Source: Nitrospirota bacterium (GTDB lineage: Bacteria; Nitrospirota; 9FT-COMBO-42-15; HDB-SIOI813). From it: a stretch of 64,000 nt of DNA. The stretch covers positions 1 through 64,000 of the forward strand of contig JADZCV010000028.1 of assembly GCA_020851375.1 (NCBI GenBank), in the 5' to 3' direction. The notes below the pieces were generated by a model. The model was not told the origin of the DNA. It ran no database searches and saw nothing but the letters and a program-made list of their open reading frames with translations. The stretch's first letter is position 1. Every line of letters starts with the position of its first letter. Made by a program: the position numbers and the translations under genes. Shown here in pieces: positions 1 to 7,861 of this stretch.

Positions 1-257
1 GCGGGAATCCAGACCGATGCCTGATTCCAGATTCCCACTACCCGCTTAAATCCTGCGGGGACAGGTTCCGTGGGAATGACGGGTAGACAGGAGCATTTTC
101 AGGTAAACCGTCATGAGCCTCAGGCTCACCAAGGTTAGAGAAACCGTCATTCCCGCGTACGCGGGAATCCAGACCGATGCCTGATTCCAGATTCCAACTA
201 CCCGCTTAAATCCTGCGGGGACAGGTTCCATGGGAATGACGGGTAGACAGGGATTTT
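1..257. repeat. Two tandem copies of a dispersed palindromic repeat
   Basis: Two copies of a roughly 105-nt unit lie in tandem, at about 1-102 (cut at its left end by the window) and 146-252. Each runs from GCGGGAATCCAGACC through CCCGCTTAAATCCTGCGGGG to GTGGGAATGACGGGTAGACA. The ends are inverted versions of each other (GTCATTCCC.. and ..GGGAATGAC), so the unit can fold. Related copies lie at 12689-12758, 13714-13962 and 29624-29692. No transposase gene is present. I read this as a non-autonomous intergenic repeat family. Confidence 0.85.
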
Positions 258-322
258 CGAGTGAACCGACATGAACCCTTCGACTGTCCGGCACGCTCAC
301 AGCTCAGGGCTCACAAAGGCAG

Positions 323-440
323 ATGAAAATCCCCCTTAGTCCCCCTTTACAAAGGGGGAAATCAGTTCCCACACTTTACAAAGGAGGAAATCAGTTCCCC
401 CCTTTATTAAAGGGGGGAGAGGGGGGATTTGAACGGGGAT
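323..440. repeat. CCCCCTTT / AAAGGGGG hairpin repeat array
   Basis: Three short, diverged copies of CCCCCTTTACAAAGGGGG-like hairpins are separated by AAATCAGTTCCC spacers, ending in AAAGGGGGGAGAGGGGGGATTT. Each copy is an inverted repeat. The array lies just past the 3' end of the thyX-like gene, which reads toward it, so it may help to end that transcript. An in-frame open stretch crosses the array but looks non-coding. Confidence 0.7.
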
Positions 441-469
441 TTTCGAGTGAAACAGTAGTCAGGCCGGGT

Positions 470-2101
470 TCAGATTATCCGCCTGTAATCCTTAAGCCTG
501 AGGCGCCAGACTTTTACACCGCAGAACCGGTCTCCTTCAGGACAAACCGGCCTGACACGGGCCATATCCCTTGACGTGCACGGAGGCAGGAGATATTTTC
601 CTATGATGGGATCAACCTCCCTGATCTGTTCTACTTCATCAAGCGAGGCCCTCCATATCTCTTCCTGTGCATTATAGCAGAGCCGCATGGCATACTTGTG
701 ACGCAGGTTCAGGAGATCCCCTGACTCTGTAAAACGGACGGCCACGGCATTTGGCAGAAGGTACATGGCAAACTCACTGCTCACTCCCAGTTTCTTAAGC
801 TTGTTGACAGAATCCCATATCCGGTTCATTACTTCTTTATAGTTCTTCTCTATCCTGGAATCCTGACTGATAATAGCCGGCGTAATATAATCCGGCTCAT
901 CCGTTATTTGCCTGTGAAGACATGGGCGGGATGCAGGGGTATTCCTGTGTCTCTGATCCTGGGAATCTGCAGTGTGGCTGAGCCTTTTTCTGAATGTATA
1001 CGATACATGTGACAGTGTTCTTGCAAGTTTGGACATTGTAGTCAGATTTAATGTCTCTCCATAAAGCCCGTTTACAGAAGGGTCTAATACCTGCCGAATT
1101 GCCTTCCTGTCACTGAAACTCCTCCTGTCTTTCTGCTTCGATGACGGGATACCGAGCACCTCACGAACAGACTGTGCGAGAATAGGTTCATTATGCTTCT
1201 TAAAGTCAACAAGCCTTGAAATCCTGCCGTCGAGGCTTGAATCAAATTCACTCAGAAATCTTTTTGTGAGCCTTGAAGTCCTGTCATGTCTCTCTGACTG
1301 AAAAAACTGATACTCCGGGATTGCATCCTCCTCCAACGGCTCTTCAAGAATCAGTTTATAGAGCGGCTCCAGGCGGAGGACCTCCTGCACCATCTTTTCA
1401 ACAACTGCCTGCTGCTCAAAAGGGGTGTCATAGGATTTACACAGCCTGTAGTACCTTAAAAGGGTGACTGCACTGATCGTATGATAAAGATATGTAAATG
1501 CTGAAACTGGTATGACATACCTTGCAGCCTCCTGTGCCTTCTTGATCACAGCCCTGTTCAGGTCATCCGCTGACTTAAAGAATGGCAGGTCCAATTGCGG
1601 AGATGCACTGCCCTTTTTACTCTTTCTGCTGCCCTTCTTCTCCTGCACCTTGAAAATCTTCAGATATTCATTCCTTGCTATCGGCAGCAGCTCTTTAGAA
1701 AGCCTGCTGTATGCCTCCATCTGAAAAGATATGGTCTTTTCATATAATGCGAGGGCCCTCCCCTTCAGGGGTGGAACAAGAAAACTGCCGGGCCTGATTG
1801 CAACATAGCGCTGGCTTACCTGTTCGGAGTTGTAGAATGGATGACTGTGCAGGAAAGACCAGACGAACTGACGGGAGACGTTAGATATCGCAAACTGAAA
1901 GTGCGCGTGCTGAAGAGTTGTGTGGTGGCCTGCCTTGTAAATACTTTTTGCGAGCCTCCTGTGATCTTCTGTTATGCTGTCTTCAGTAACTATACCTTTG
2001 CCTGAGTAACATGTCCGGGCGGTTGCTATGAAATTATTGAAAGGATTGGAGAATGCCTTCTCCAATGTTACGACAGGGGCAGGAGATATAAAACGTTCCA
2101 T
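470..2101 (-). CDS. ThyX-like flavin-dependent thymidylate synthase family protein, two-module form
   Basis: This 543-residue protein is roughly twice the length of classical ThyX (about 220-250). The N-terminal module (about 1-240) has SNVSRQ and then HSHPFYNSEQVSQRY at 85-99. This aligns with the ThyX signature RHRxxSxNExSxRY, but the RHR triplet is replaced. The C-terminal module (about 350-505) has RHR at 384-386, a LLPNAV stretch and AQEEI at 478-482, which resembles the closing ThyX helix; its NExSxRY part is not evident. The tail carries three cysteines (508, 520, 527). Classical ThyX makes dTMP from dUMP using FAD and methylene-THF. Whether this split-motif form does so is inference. 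It reads away from moeA, with a 21-nt gap. Confidence 0.75.
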   Translation of the reverse strand: MERFISPAPVVTLEKAFSNPFNNFIATARTCYSGKGIVTEDSITEDHRRLAKSIYKAGHHTTLQHAHFQFAISNVSRQFVWSFLHSHPFYNSEQVSQRYVAIRPGSFLVPPLKGRALALYEKTISFQMEAYSRLSKELLPIARNEYLKIFKVQEKKGSRKSKKGSASPQLDLPFFKSADDLNRAVIKKAQEAARYVIPVSAFTYLYHTISAVTLLRYYRLCKSYDTPFEQQAVVEKMVQEVLRLEPLYKLILEEPLEEDAIPEYQFFQSERHDRTSRLTKRFLSEFDSSLDGRISRLVDFKKHNEPILAQSVREVLGIPSSKQKDRRSFSDRKAIRQVLDPSVNGLYGETLNLTTMSKLARTLSHVSYTFRKRLSHTADSQDQRHRNTPASRPCLHRQITDEPDYITPAIISQDSRIEKNYKEVMNRIWDSVNKLKKLGVSSEFAMYLLPNAVAVRFTESGDLLNLRHKYAMRLCYNAQEEIWRASLDEVEQIREVDPIIGKYLLPPCTSRDMARVRPVCPEGDRFCGVKVWRLRLKDYRRII

Positions 2102-2122
2102 AGATATTTCTCTGAATGCCCC

Positions 2123-3121
2123 TTATCCGGCAACCTGACCGAGAAGCCTTGAAATAGCCGGTATCCCGAATAATTCAAACCCCCTTATGGCCTCAGGCGG
2201 ATAGCCTGCCACACACACAACAGGCTTTTCCGAAAGCACACCCATAATCAGAGGCTTTCCTGACTTCATGGGGACGCCATTCACAACAACACCAGGGTCA
2301 TCAATGGAATTAATAAGCTCTGCTATGAACTCCCTGCCGCCGGCGGCTGTGCCGCCTGAGATTACTGCCATGTCCGCACGGGTCAGGGCGCCCCGCAGCG
2401 TTTTTTGAAATGCGGTAAAATCGTCTCTCATTATGTCCACTACCATAGGCATTCCGCCGCATTCTTCGACAAGCGCAGCAAGGGTGTAGGAATTTACATC
2501 CCAGACATACCCTGGTTTAAGAGGCTCCGAATGCCTTAAGATATCAGTTCCTGTACTGAATATAGCCACCACCGGTTTTTTTGAGACGGTAACTGATGAA
2601 ACTCCCTGGCCTGCGAGCAGCATAATCTCCTTAGGTGACAATTTTGTTCCCGGCCTGATGATTACATCACCTTTCTTATGTTCATATGCCTTAGACTCAA
2701 CATTTTCACCCCTGGCAACAGCCTTCTTTACTATTATCCCGGTCCCTGTCTTTACAATATCCATGTGCCTTACTACGGCATATTCGCCTTCCGGTACAAG
2801 GCCGCCTGTGCTTAACTCCATACAGGTCATTGACGCCAGGCCTTCAGCATATGCCTTGCCAGGCTCTATCGTTCCGGTGACCGCAAGTGTTACTGGTTTG
2901 TTTTCTCCTGCAGAGGCAGTATCTGCCACATTAACAAGATAACCTTCCACGAGCGCCCTCGAAAATGGGGGAGAATCTGTTGAAGCCTTCACATCAACCG
3001 CCACTATCCTCCTGTTGCACTCACTTAAAGCAGCCTCCTCTATGCCAAGGGGACCGGAGGGGAATGCATCAAAAAACCTCTTAAGAGCTTCTGCCACTGC
3101 ATCATTTTGCTGACTGTTCAT
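2123..3121 (-). CDS. moeA: MoeA-like molybdopterin molybdotransferase, short form
   Basis: The protein resembles MoeA, which inserts molybdate into adenylylated molybdopterin in the last step of Moco synthesis. The N-terminal region has PPFSRALVEGYLV in place of the usual DNSAMDGYAV. The MoCF-type nucleotide-binding domain shows IFSTGTDI, SGGTAAGGREF and MKSGKPLIMG. From the ATG used here it is 332 residues, against about 400 for full MoeA; the C-terminal beta domain (domain IV) appears to be missing. The start was chosen at 3121 because the longer frame (3136) only adds overlap with the HAD gene. It overlaps the HAD gene by 20 nt, so the two are probably cotranscribed. It could be a MoeA paralogue with another role. 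Confidence 0.8.
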   Translation of the reverse strand: MNSQQNDAVAEALKRFFDAFPSGPLGIEEAALSECNRRIVAVDVKASTDSPPFSRALVEGYLVNVADTASAGENKPVTLAVTGTIEPGKAYAEGLASMTCMELSTGGLVPEGEYAVVRHMDIVKTGTGIIVKKAVARGENVESKAYEHKKGDVIIRPGTKLSPKEIMLLAGQGVSSVTVSKKPVVAIFSTGTDILRHSEPLKPGYVWDVNSYTLAALVEECGGMPMVVDIMRDDFTAFQKTLRGALTRADMAVISGGTAAGGREFIAELINSIDDPGVVVNGVPMKSGKPLIMGVLSEKPVVCVAGYPPEAIRGFELFGIPAISRLLGQVAG

Positions 3122-3740
3122 ATACTGTCTCCTCAATAAACCTTGTTATCTGTGACACTGATTTAAACTCCACTGCATTTATACCCAATCCATGTGCACC
3201 AAGGACATGCCCCTTTGTATCATCTATAAATATAGCCTCTTCAGCAGACACTCCTGCCTTATCCAATGCAATACGATAAATCTGAGGATCAGGCTTCATT
3301 ACACCTGCCTCATATGACAATATCCAGGTATCAAACCTGTGCACAATGGGAAAGTTTTTGCTGATAAACTCAAAATGGAGCTCATTAGTATTTGACAAAA
3401 GGAACAGGCTGAAGTCCCTCTTCAGCTTTTCAATTAATGCCGCAACTCCCTCATTTTCCCTGAATATATCACTCCAGATCCGTTTGAACTGATCAAATGA
3501 CAGATCCAGTGCAAAGGAGTTTTTTATACTATTAAAAAACTCCCGGGAACTAATCCTGCCGGTCTCATACATGACCGCAATGTCATTTCCATGTTTCAGC
3601 AGGTAGTCTGCTATGTTAGCCGGGTCTCTATACAGTGCATCGTCAGACGCACTTGCAAGCCCCTCTGCAACAGAGGCAAAGGAGAAGTCCAGTATGACTT
3701 TCCCAAGATCAAAAATAATCAGCTTAATCATGTTGACCAT
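3102..3740 (-). CDS. HAD-superfamily hydrolase, subfamily IA (YihX-like)
   Basis: This 212-residue phosphatase-like protein has all HAD motifs: FDLGKVILDF near the N-terminus (nucleophile Asp), SNTNE (motif II), KPDPQIY (motif III Lys) and FIDDTKGHVLGA (motif IV acidic pair). The second Asp of motif I is Gly, as in the YihX / haloacid-dehalogenase-like branch. The substrate cannot be told; sugar phosphates are usual for this branch. An alternative ATG lies nine bases inside. It is the first gene of a pair with moeA and is divergent from tldD. Confidence 0.8.
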   Translation of the reverse strand: MVNMIKLIIFDLGKVILDFSFASVAEGLASASDDALYRDPANIADYLLKHGNDIAVMYETGRISSREFFNSIKNSFALDLSFDQFKRIWSDIFRENEGVAALIEKLKRDFSLFLLSNTNELHFEFISKNFPIVHRFDTWILSYEAGVMKPDPQIYRIALDKAGVSAEEAIFIDDTKGHVLGAHGLGINAVEFKSVSQITRFIEETVYEQSAK

Positions 3741-3787
3741 TTATATTACAATGTACATGGCCATTTGTAAATACAGTGTAATTATTG

Positions 3788-3816
3788 TTGACACATGCAC
3801 AACTGTTCTATTATTC
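3788..3816 (+). promoter_or_regulatory. Possible sigma-70 promoter for tldD-pmbA
   Basis: TTGACA at 3788-3793 is followed 17 nt later by TTATTC, with TATTAT overlapping at 3809-3814. The match at -35 is perfect and the -10 is weak. The site lies about 30 nt upstream of the chosen tldD start. Confidence 0.4.
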
Positions 3817-3847
3817 TGTCATTATAACTACGAGATGGGAATTAACA

Positions 3848-5293
3848 ATGTCAAAAGAGACAATTTCACCCGAAATCTTCCTTCCTGATAAGTTTGGGAT
3901 AGACAACCTTACGATGGAAAAGACCCTCGCCGGATTACTTAGCCGTAAGGTTGATTACGCGGATATTTATCTTGAGTATGTTACGAGTGAATCTTTAAAC
4001 CTTGAAGAAGGGCTTGTCAAGACGGCATCACGGAACATAACGCAGGGTGTCGGTGTCCGTGCCATAGCAGGAGACAAGACAGGTTACGCCTATTCTGATG
4101 ATGTGTCTCTTCAGCACATTCAGGTTGCCGCAAGGACAGCAGGTTATATTGCGGAACAATCAGGGGATAATCTCACCGTGTCCCTGAACAAGATGAATAA
4201 ACCGGCCCTGAACCTCTATCCCCTTGACATATATCCTACAGATGTAGCTGTAGAGGCAAAGGTAAGACTGCTTGATAAGATAGACAAGATGGCAAGAAAC
4301 TATGACTCAAGGATAAAGAATGTCATAGCATCCTTCACAAGCCAGTATAAGGTGATACTCATCGTTACATCAGAGGGACTCATCATCGGAGATATACAGC
4401 CCCTATGCAGGCTTAATGTTACGTGCATAGCAGAGAGCGGGGAGAATCGCCAGGTTGGGAGCTTCGGCGGCGGCGGCAGGGTGGAGTTTTCATATTTCTT
4501 CGATGAAAACCGTTATGCACTCTATACCAGGAGGGCTGCCAAGCAGGCATTGATAAACCTGGATGCAGTTGATACGCCTGCCGGCACCATGGATATCGTG
4601 CTTGGATCTGGCTGGCCAGGTATACTGCTTCATGAGGCTGTAGGTCACGGCCTTGAGGCTGACTTCAACAGAAAGCGGACATCGGCCTTTACAGATATGA
4701 TAGGGAAAAAGGTCGCTTCTGATATATGCACTGTAGTTGATGATGGCACAATTCCGGGACGAAGGGGATCAATAAACGTGGATGATGAGGGGACTGTGGC
4801 ATCGCGTACAATCCTGATAGAGAATGGGATACTCAGGGGGTATCTGCAGGACAGGCTAAATGCAAAACTTATGAAGATGCCGCTGACAGGAAACGGCAGG
4901 CGTGAGAGTTACGCACATCCGCCAATGCCGAGGATGACCAACACGTTCATGCTGGAGGGGAATTCCACCCCTGTAGACATCATTCGCTCCGTTAGCAGGG
5001 GGCTCTATGCCGTCTCCTTCGGAGGCGGACAGGTGGATATTACGAATGGCAAATTTGTCTTTACTGCAAGCGAGGCATATCTGATAGAAGATGGAAAGGT
5101 GACGACGCCTGTGAGGGGAGCCACGCTAATAGGCAATGGCCCTGATGTGCTGAAGAAGGTCTCCATGGTGGGAAATGACCTCGAACTTGACACAGGAATC
5201 GGGACATGCGGCAAGGATGGCCAGTCTGTACCTGTAGGCGTTGGGATGCCAACTGTCAGGATAGACGGCATGACAGTCGGAGGGACAGTTTAA
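3848..5293 (+). CDS. tldD: TldD metalloprotease
   Basis: TldD is the catalytic subunit of the TldD/TldE (PmbA) zinc protease, known for maturing microcin B17 and degrading CcdA and unfolded peptides. The zinc motif HEAVGH is at about residues 262-267, in the context LLHEAVGHGLEADF. The 481-residue length is typical. The ATG at 3848 was chosen because it has GATGGGA upstream and gives the family's usual N-terminus; the open frame extends 21 codons further 5' with no ribosome site. Its partner pmbA follows 33 nt downstream, so the two form an operon, with a TetR gene behind them. Confidence 0.95.
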   Translation: MSKETISPEIFLPDKFGIDNLTMEKTLAGLLSRKVDYADIYLEYVTSESLNLEEGLVKTASRNITQGVGVRAIAGDKTGYAYSDDVSLQHIQVAARTAGYIAEQSGDNLTVSLNKMNKPALNLYPLDIYPTDVAVEAKVRLLDKIDKMARNYDSRIKNVIASFTSQYKVILIVTSEGLIIGDIQPLCRLNVTCIAESGENRQVGSFGGGGRVEFSYFFDENRYALYTRRAAKQALINLDAVDTPAGTMDIVLGSGWPGILLHEAVGHGLEADFNRKRTSAFTDMIGKKVASDICTVVDDGTIPGRRGSINVDDEGTVASRTILIENGILRGYLQDRLNAKLMKMPLTGNGRRESYAHPPMPRMTNTFMLEGNSTPVDIIRSVSRGLYAVSFGGGQVDITNGKFVFTASEAYLIEDGKVTTPVRGATLIGNGPDVLKKVSMVGNDLELDTGIGTCGKDGQSVPVGVGMPTVRIDGMTVGGTV

Positions 5294-5326
5294 GGTTAAT
5301 CAGGGGTGTATTATCGTGAGAATAAT

Positions 5327-6670
5327 ATGGACATTACTATTGAGATAGCACAGGATATCCTGGAAAAGGCAAAAAAAATGGGCGCAACTGATGGCGACAT
5401 AATCATCGTTGATGGCCGCTCTTCCGACGTCCAGGTGCGTCTTTCATCTATTGACAAGATTACAGACTCCCAGTTTAAGACCCTTGGACTGCGGCTTTTT
5501 TTCGGCAAGAGGAGCGCAATCAGCTCGACCTCTGATTTCACCCCTTCATCACTGGAAAAGCTCATAGAAGACACCTGCGCCATTGCAAAGGTAACTGCTC
5601 ATGATGAATTTGCAGGCCTCCCATTGCCGCAATATAAGATGAAGATAAAAGATGTGGAGGTATATGACGAAGCTGTTCACAAGATAACCAGCGAAGAGAT
5701 GATAGAGATGGCAAAAACAGCAGAGGCCTCGGCATTAAAATATGACGAAAGGATTACAAATTCCGACGGCGGAAGCTGCAGCAAGAGATTTACTCATATC
5801 ATTTACGCAGGTACAAATAATCTTTCAGGAGAGTACATGACCTCTATGTTCTCGATATCAACCACACCTATTGCATCAGCAGAAGGGCTTATGCAGCGCG
5901 ACTACTGGTATTCTTCTTCAAGGCAATTCAGTAAGCTTGATAAGCCGGAGAGCATTGGAGAGACTGCAGCAAGGCGGACTATCCGCCGGCTCGGTGCAAG
6001 GAAGATTCAGACTCAACAGGCACCGGTTGTCTTTGATCCTGAGACGGCATCTACCCTTCTCGGCAACCTTTGCTCTGCATTATCAGGATACTCTGTCTAT
6101 AAAGGGGCCTCATTTCTTGTAAACATGTTAAACAGGCAGGTCGCTGCTCCTGATGTAACCATATATGATGACGGGACAATCCCATGGGGGATAGGTTCAA
6201 AACCGTTTGACGGCGAGGGTGCGGCTGCAAGAAAGACGACTATAGCTGAGAGGGGCATCCTCACTAATTACCTCCTCGACTCATATTCTGCCCGGAAGCT
6301 GGGCCTGACCTCAACAGGCAATGCCTCGCGCGGGGCAGGAGATCCTCCTGTTGCAGCGCCAACAAACTTTTATCTTTCAGCAGGCAGATATACCGCTGAT
6401 GAAATAATCAGATCTGTTGACTCAGGTCTGTATGTTACTGATCTTATAGGATTTGGATTTAATCCTGTAACAGGCGACTACTCACGCGGAGCATCCGGAA
6501 TATGGATAGAAAGAGGGGAGCTGGCATATCCTGTGGAAGAGATAACGATAGCAGGCAACCTTAAGGATATGCTCATGCAGATAGAGATGATCGGAAATGA
6601 CCTCGATTTCAGGCAGAAGATATGCTCTCCCACAATAAAGATCGGACGACTGACCATAGCAGGACACTGA
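5327..6670 (+). CDS. pmbA: PmbA/TldE, non-catalytic subunit of the TldD/TldE protease
   Basis: This is the partner of TldD in the heterodimeric protease. It has the family fold (ILEKAKKMGATDGDI at the start; FLVNMLNRQVA, YDDGTIPWGIGS and GIWIERGEL further on) and lacks HExxxH, as expected for TldE. The 447-residue length is normal. The ATG at 5327 is preferred over the upstream GTG at 5306, because GTGAG lies six bases upstream and it matches the family N-terminus. The next gene starts one base after the stop. Confidence 0.95.
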   Translation: MDITIEIAQDILEKAKKMGATDGDIIIVDGRSSDVQVRLSSIDKITDSQFKTLGLRLFFGKRSAISSTSDFTPSSLEKLIEDTCAIAKVTAHDEFAGLPLPQYKMKIKDVEVYDEAVHKITSEEMIEMAKTAEASALKYDERITNSDGGSCSKRFTHIIYAGTNNLSGEYMTSMFSISTTPIASAEGLMQRDYWYSSSRQFSKLDKPESIGETAARRTIRRLGARKIQTQQAPVVFDPETASTLLGNLCSALSGYSVYKGASFLVNMLNRQVAAPDVTIYDDGTIPWGIGSKPFDGEGAAARKTTIAERGILTNYLLDSYSARKLGLTSTGNASRGAGDPPVAAPTNFYLSAGRYTADEIIRSVDSGLYVTDLIGFGFNPVTGDYSRGASGIWIERGELAYPVEEITIAGNLKDMLMQIEMIGNDLDFRQKICSPTIKIGRLTIAGH

Positions 6671-6671
6671 C

Positions 6672-7271
6672 TTGCTAAAAAAGAACCGCAGGGAGGAGAT
6701 ACTCAAGTCAGCCATCTCGGCCTTTTCACACAAAGGATATCATAATACGAGCATCTCTGACATTATAGAAAAGGCCGGCATAGCACGCGGCACCTTTTAT
6801 CTCTATTTTGAAAATAAGCGGCAGATTTTCGACAGCGTCCTCGATAACCTCATAGTCGAGCTCGACCACTGTATAAAGAAGATAGAATTGGGACAGGGTC
6901 TTCCCAATCCTTTGGACCAGCTCAAGGCAAACCTGATACGGGTATTAACCCTTTTTATTGAAAATCCGGAGTTGACAGGCATACTGCTTCGTCATGCCAC
7001 CGGCCTTGATGCAGAGCTTGACAAGAAGATTAGTCAGTTTTACAGGAACTGGGCTTACAGGATAGAAGAGGCATTCAACCTTGGGATTACAATGGGCCTT
7101 GTGCGGGAATGCAACTCAACATTGATCTCCTATTGTATCCTTGGATGCATCAAAGAAGTCATCGAACATATCACTCTGTACAGAAAGGATAAACCGGATA
7201 TTGGAGTAATTGCGGATGAGATGATTAACTTTGGCCTGAATGGACTGAGGAATCCAAAGCTGACCTTTTAG
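6672..7271 (+). CDS. TetR/AcrR-family transcriptional regulator
   Basis: This 199-residue protein has an N-terminal TetR helix-turn-helix (about residues 8-55: ILKSAISAFSHKGYHNTSIS, then IARGTFYLYFENKRQIF) and a divergent all-helical ligand domain. The start codon is TTG, one base after the pmbA stop, so it is cotranscribed with tldD-pmbA. A perfect 32-bp palindrome 500 nt downstream (7769-7800) is a strong candidate for its operator; TetR proteins bind such dyads as one or two dimers. The ligand is unknown. If it controls the dehydratase operon, an acyl-CoA or fatty-acid ligand would make sense (inference). Confidence 0.9.
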   Translation: MLKKNRREEILKSAISAFSHKGYHNTSISDIIEKAGIARGTFYLYFENKRQIFDSVLDNLIVELDHCIKKIELGQGLPNPLDQLKANLIRVLTLFIENPELTGILLRHATGLDAELDKKISQFYRNWAYRIEEAFNLGITMGLVRECNSTLISYCILGCIKEVIEHITLYRKDKPDIGVIADEMINFGLNGLRNPKLTF

Positions 7272-7297
7272 GGGTGCAGCAACTTCTGCCGCACCCC
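7271..7297. terminator. Hairpin between convergent tetR and cytochrome genes
   Basis: GGGGTGC (7271-7277) pairs with GCACCCC (7291-7297), and an inner GCAG/CTGC-like pairing is possible. It sits between two genes that read toward each other. There is no strong U-tract, so efficient termination is uncertain. Confidence 0.5.
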
Positions 7298-7324
7298 ATG
7301 ACAATTTTACTGCACGCAAAGCTG

Positions 7325-7651
7325 TTATTTCTGTAAATCCCCCTTCAGATGAGTCACAAGGGCATTAGCATCAGCATCAGGCATCGGAACCTTCGGCATG
7401 TCAATGACAATTTTCGGATACTTCTTTGCTGGTCCTGTGCGCCCCTCAAGTATGACCTTCCTAATGTCTTCAGCCTTGCCTTTGGAAATGAACTCATTAC
7501 CCTTTAGAGAAGGGCCCAAAGGTGTACCTTCCCCCTGGGTTCCGTGACATAATGAACATTTATCTTTAAATATCTTGCCGCCGTCGGCAGCAAAAGCTTC
7601 ACCACTGAAAATGAGCAATAATGTAATAAATAACAGGGATACAACCTTCAT
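7325..7651 (-). CDS. Small periplasmic class I cytochrome c
   Basis: This 108-residue secreted monoheme cytochrome has a signal peptide (MKVVSLLFIT..EAFA, cleavage near AFA-AD) and one heme-binding motif, CSLCH, at residues 32-36. A Met-rich segment (DMPKVPMP) late in the protein supplies the likely sixth iron ligand. It probably carries electrons in the periplasm. The ATG at 7651 has AAAGGGGGTGA just upstream; a GTG three codons earlier lies inside that ribosome site and is rejected. It is transcribed alone from a good sigma-70 promoter. Confidence 0.93.
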   Translation of the reverse strand: MKVVSLLFITLLLIFSGEAFAADGGKIFKDKCSLCHGTQGEGTPLGPSLKGNEFISKGKAEDIRKVILEGRTGPAKKYPKIVIDMPKVPMPDADANALVTHLKGDLQK

Positions 7652-7686
7652 GGAATTCACCCCCTTTCAATGATAATTTTGTCCTA

Positions 7687-7715
7687 ATTATACAACTTAA
7701 AATTGGCCAGGTCAA
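7687..7715 (-). promoter_or_regulatory. Sigma-70 promoter of the cytochrome c gene
   Basis: On the minus strand TTGACC (7715-7710) is followed after exactly 17 nt by TATAAT (7692-7687), a near-consensus promoter about 40 nt upstream of the cytochrome start. Confidence 0.75.
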
Positions 7716-7739
7716 AGTATTTGTATCTTAAAAATAACC

Positions 7740-7768
7740 TTGACTTTGCAGGAAGTTTTGAGTAAAAT
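7740..7768 (+). promoter_or_regulatory. Sigma-70 promoter of the dehydratase-like operon
   Basis: TTGACT (7740-7745), a 17-nt spacer and TAAAAT (7763-7768). The palindrome at 7769-7800 begins directly after the -10 box, so a bound repressor would cover the transcription start. It is divergent from the cytochrome promoter. Confidence 0.75.
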
Positions 7769-7800
7769 TGCCAGTAGACTGACATGTCAGTCTACTGGCA
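7769..7800. promoter_or_regulatory. Perfect 32-bp palindromic operator candidate
   Basis: All 32 bases form a perfect dyad centred between 7784 and 7785, with core ACTGACATGTCAGT and flanks TGCCAGTAG / CTACTGGCA. No T-run follows, so it is not a terminator. Its place right after a -10 box and the TetR gene 500 nt upstream point to a TetR-type operator. Confidence 0.75.
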
Positions 7801-7861
7801 CGTCAGCTGCCGTCAGCCTCTCCCTGCAAATCACAATTAAGGCAGCCTGACCCGATGTTTT

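Noticed and set aside
1-257. Possible CRISPR array because of tandem repeats
   Set aside because: There are only two units of about 105 nt with no spacer structure, no cas genes, and related single copies are dispersed elsewhere.
46-300. Open frame on the minus strand across the first repeat array
   Set aside because: It is only the translation of two repeat copies; the same residues recur from the second copy, and there is no ribosome site.
7769-7800. Palindrome as a transcription terminator
   Set aside because: No T-run follows on either strand, and it lies directly after a -10 box between divergent promoters.
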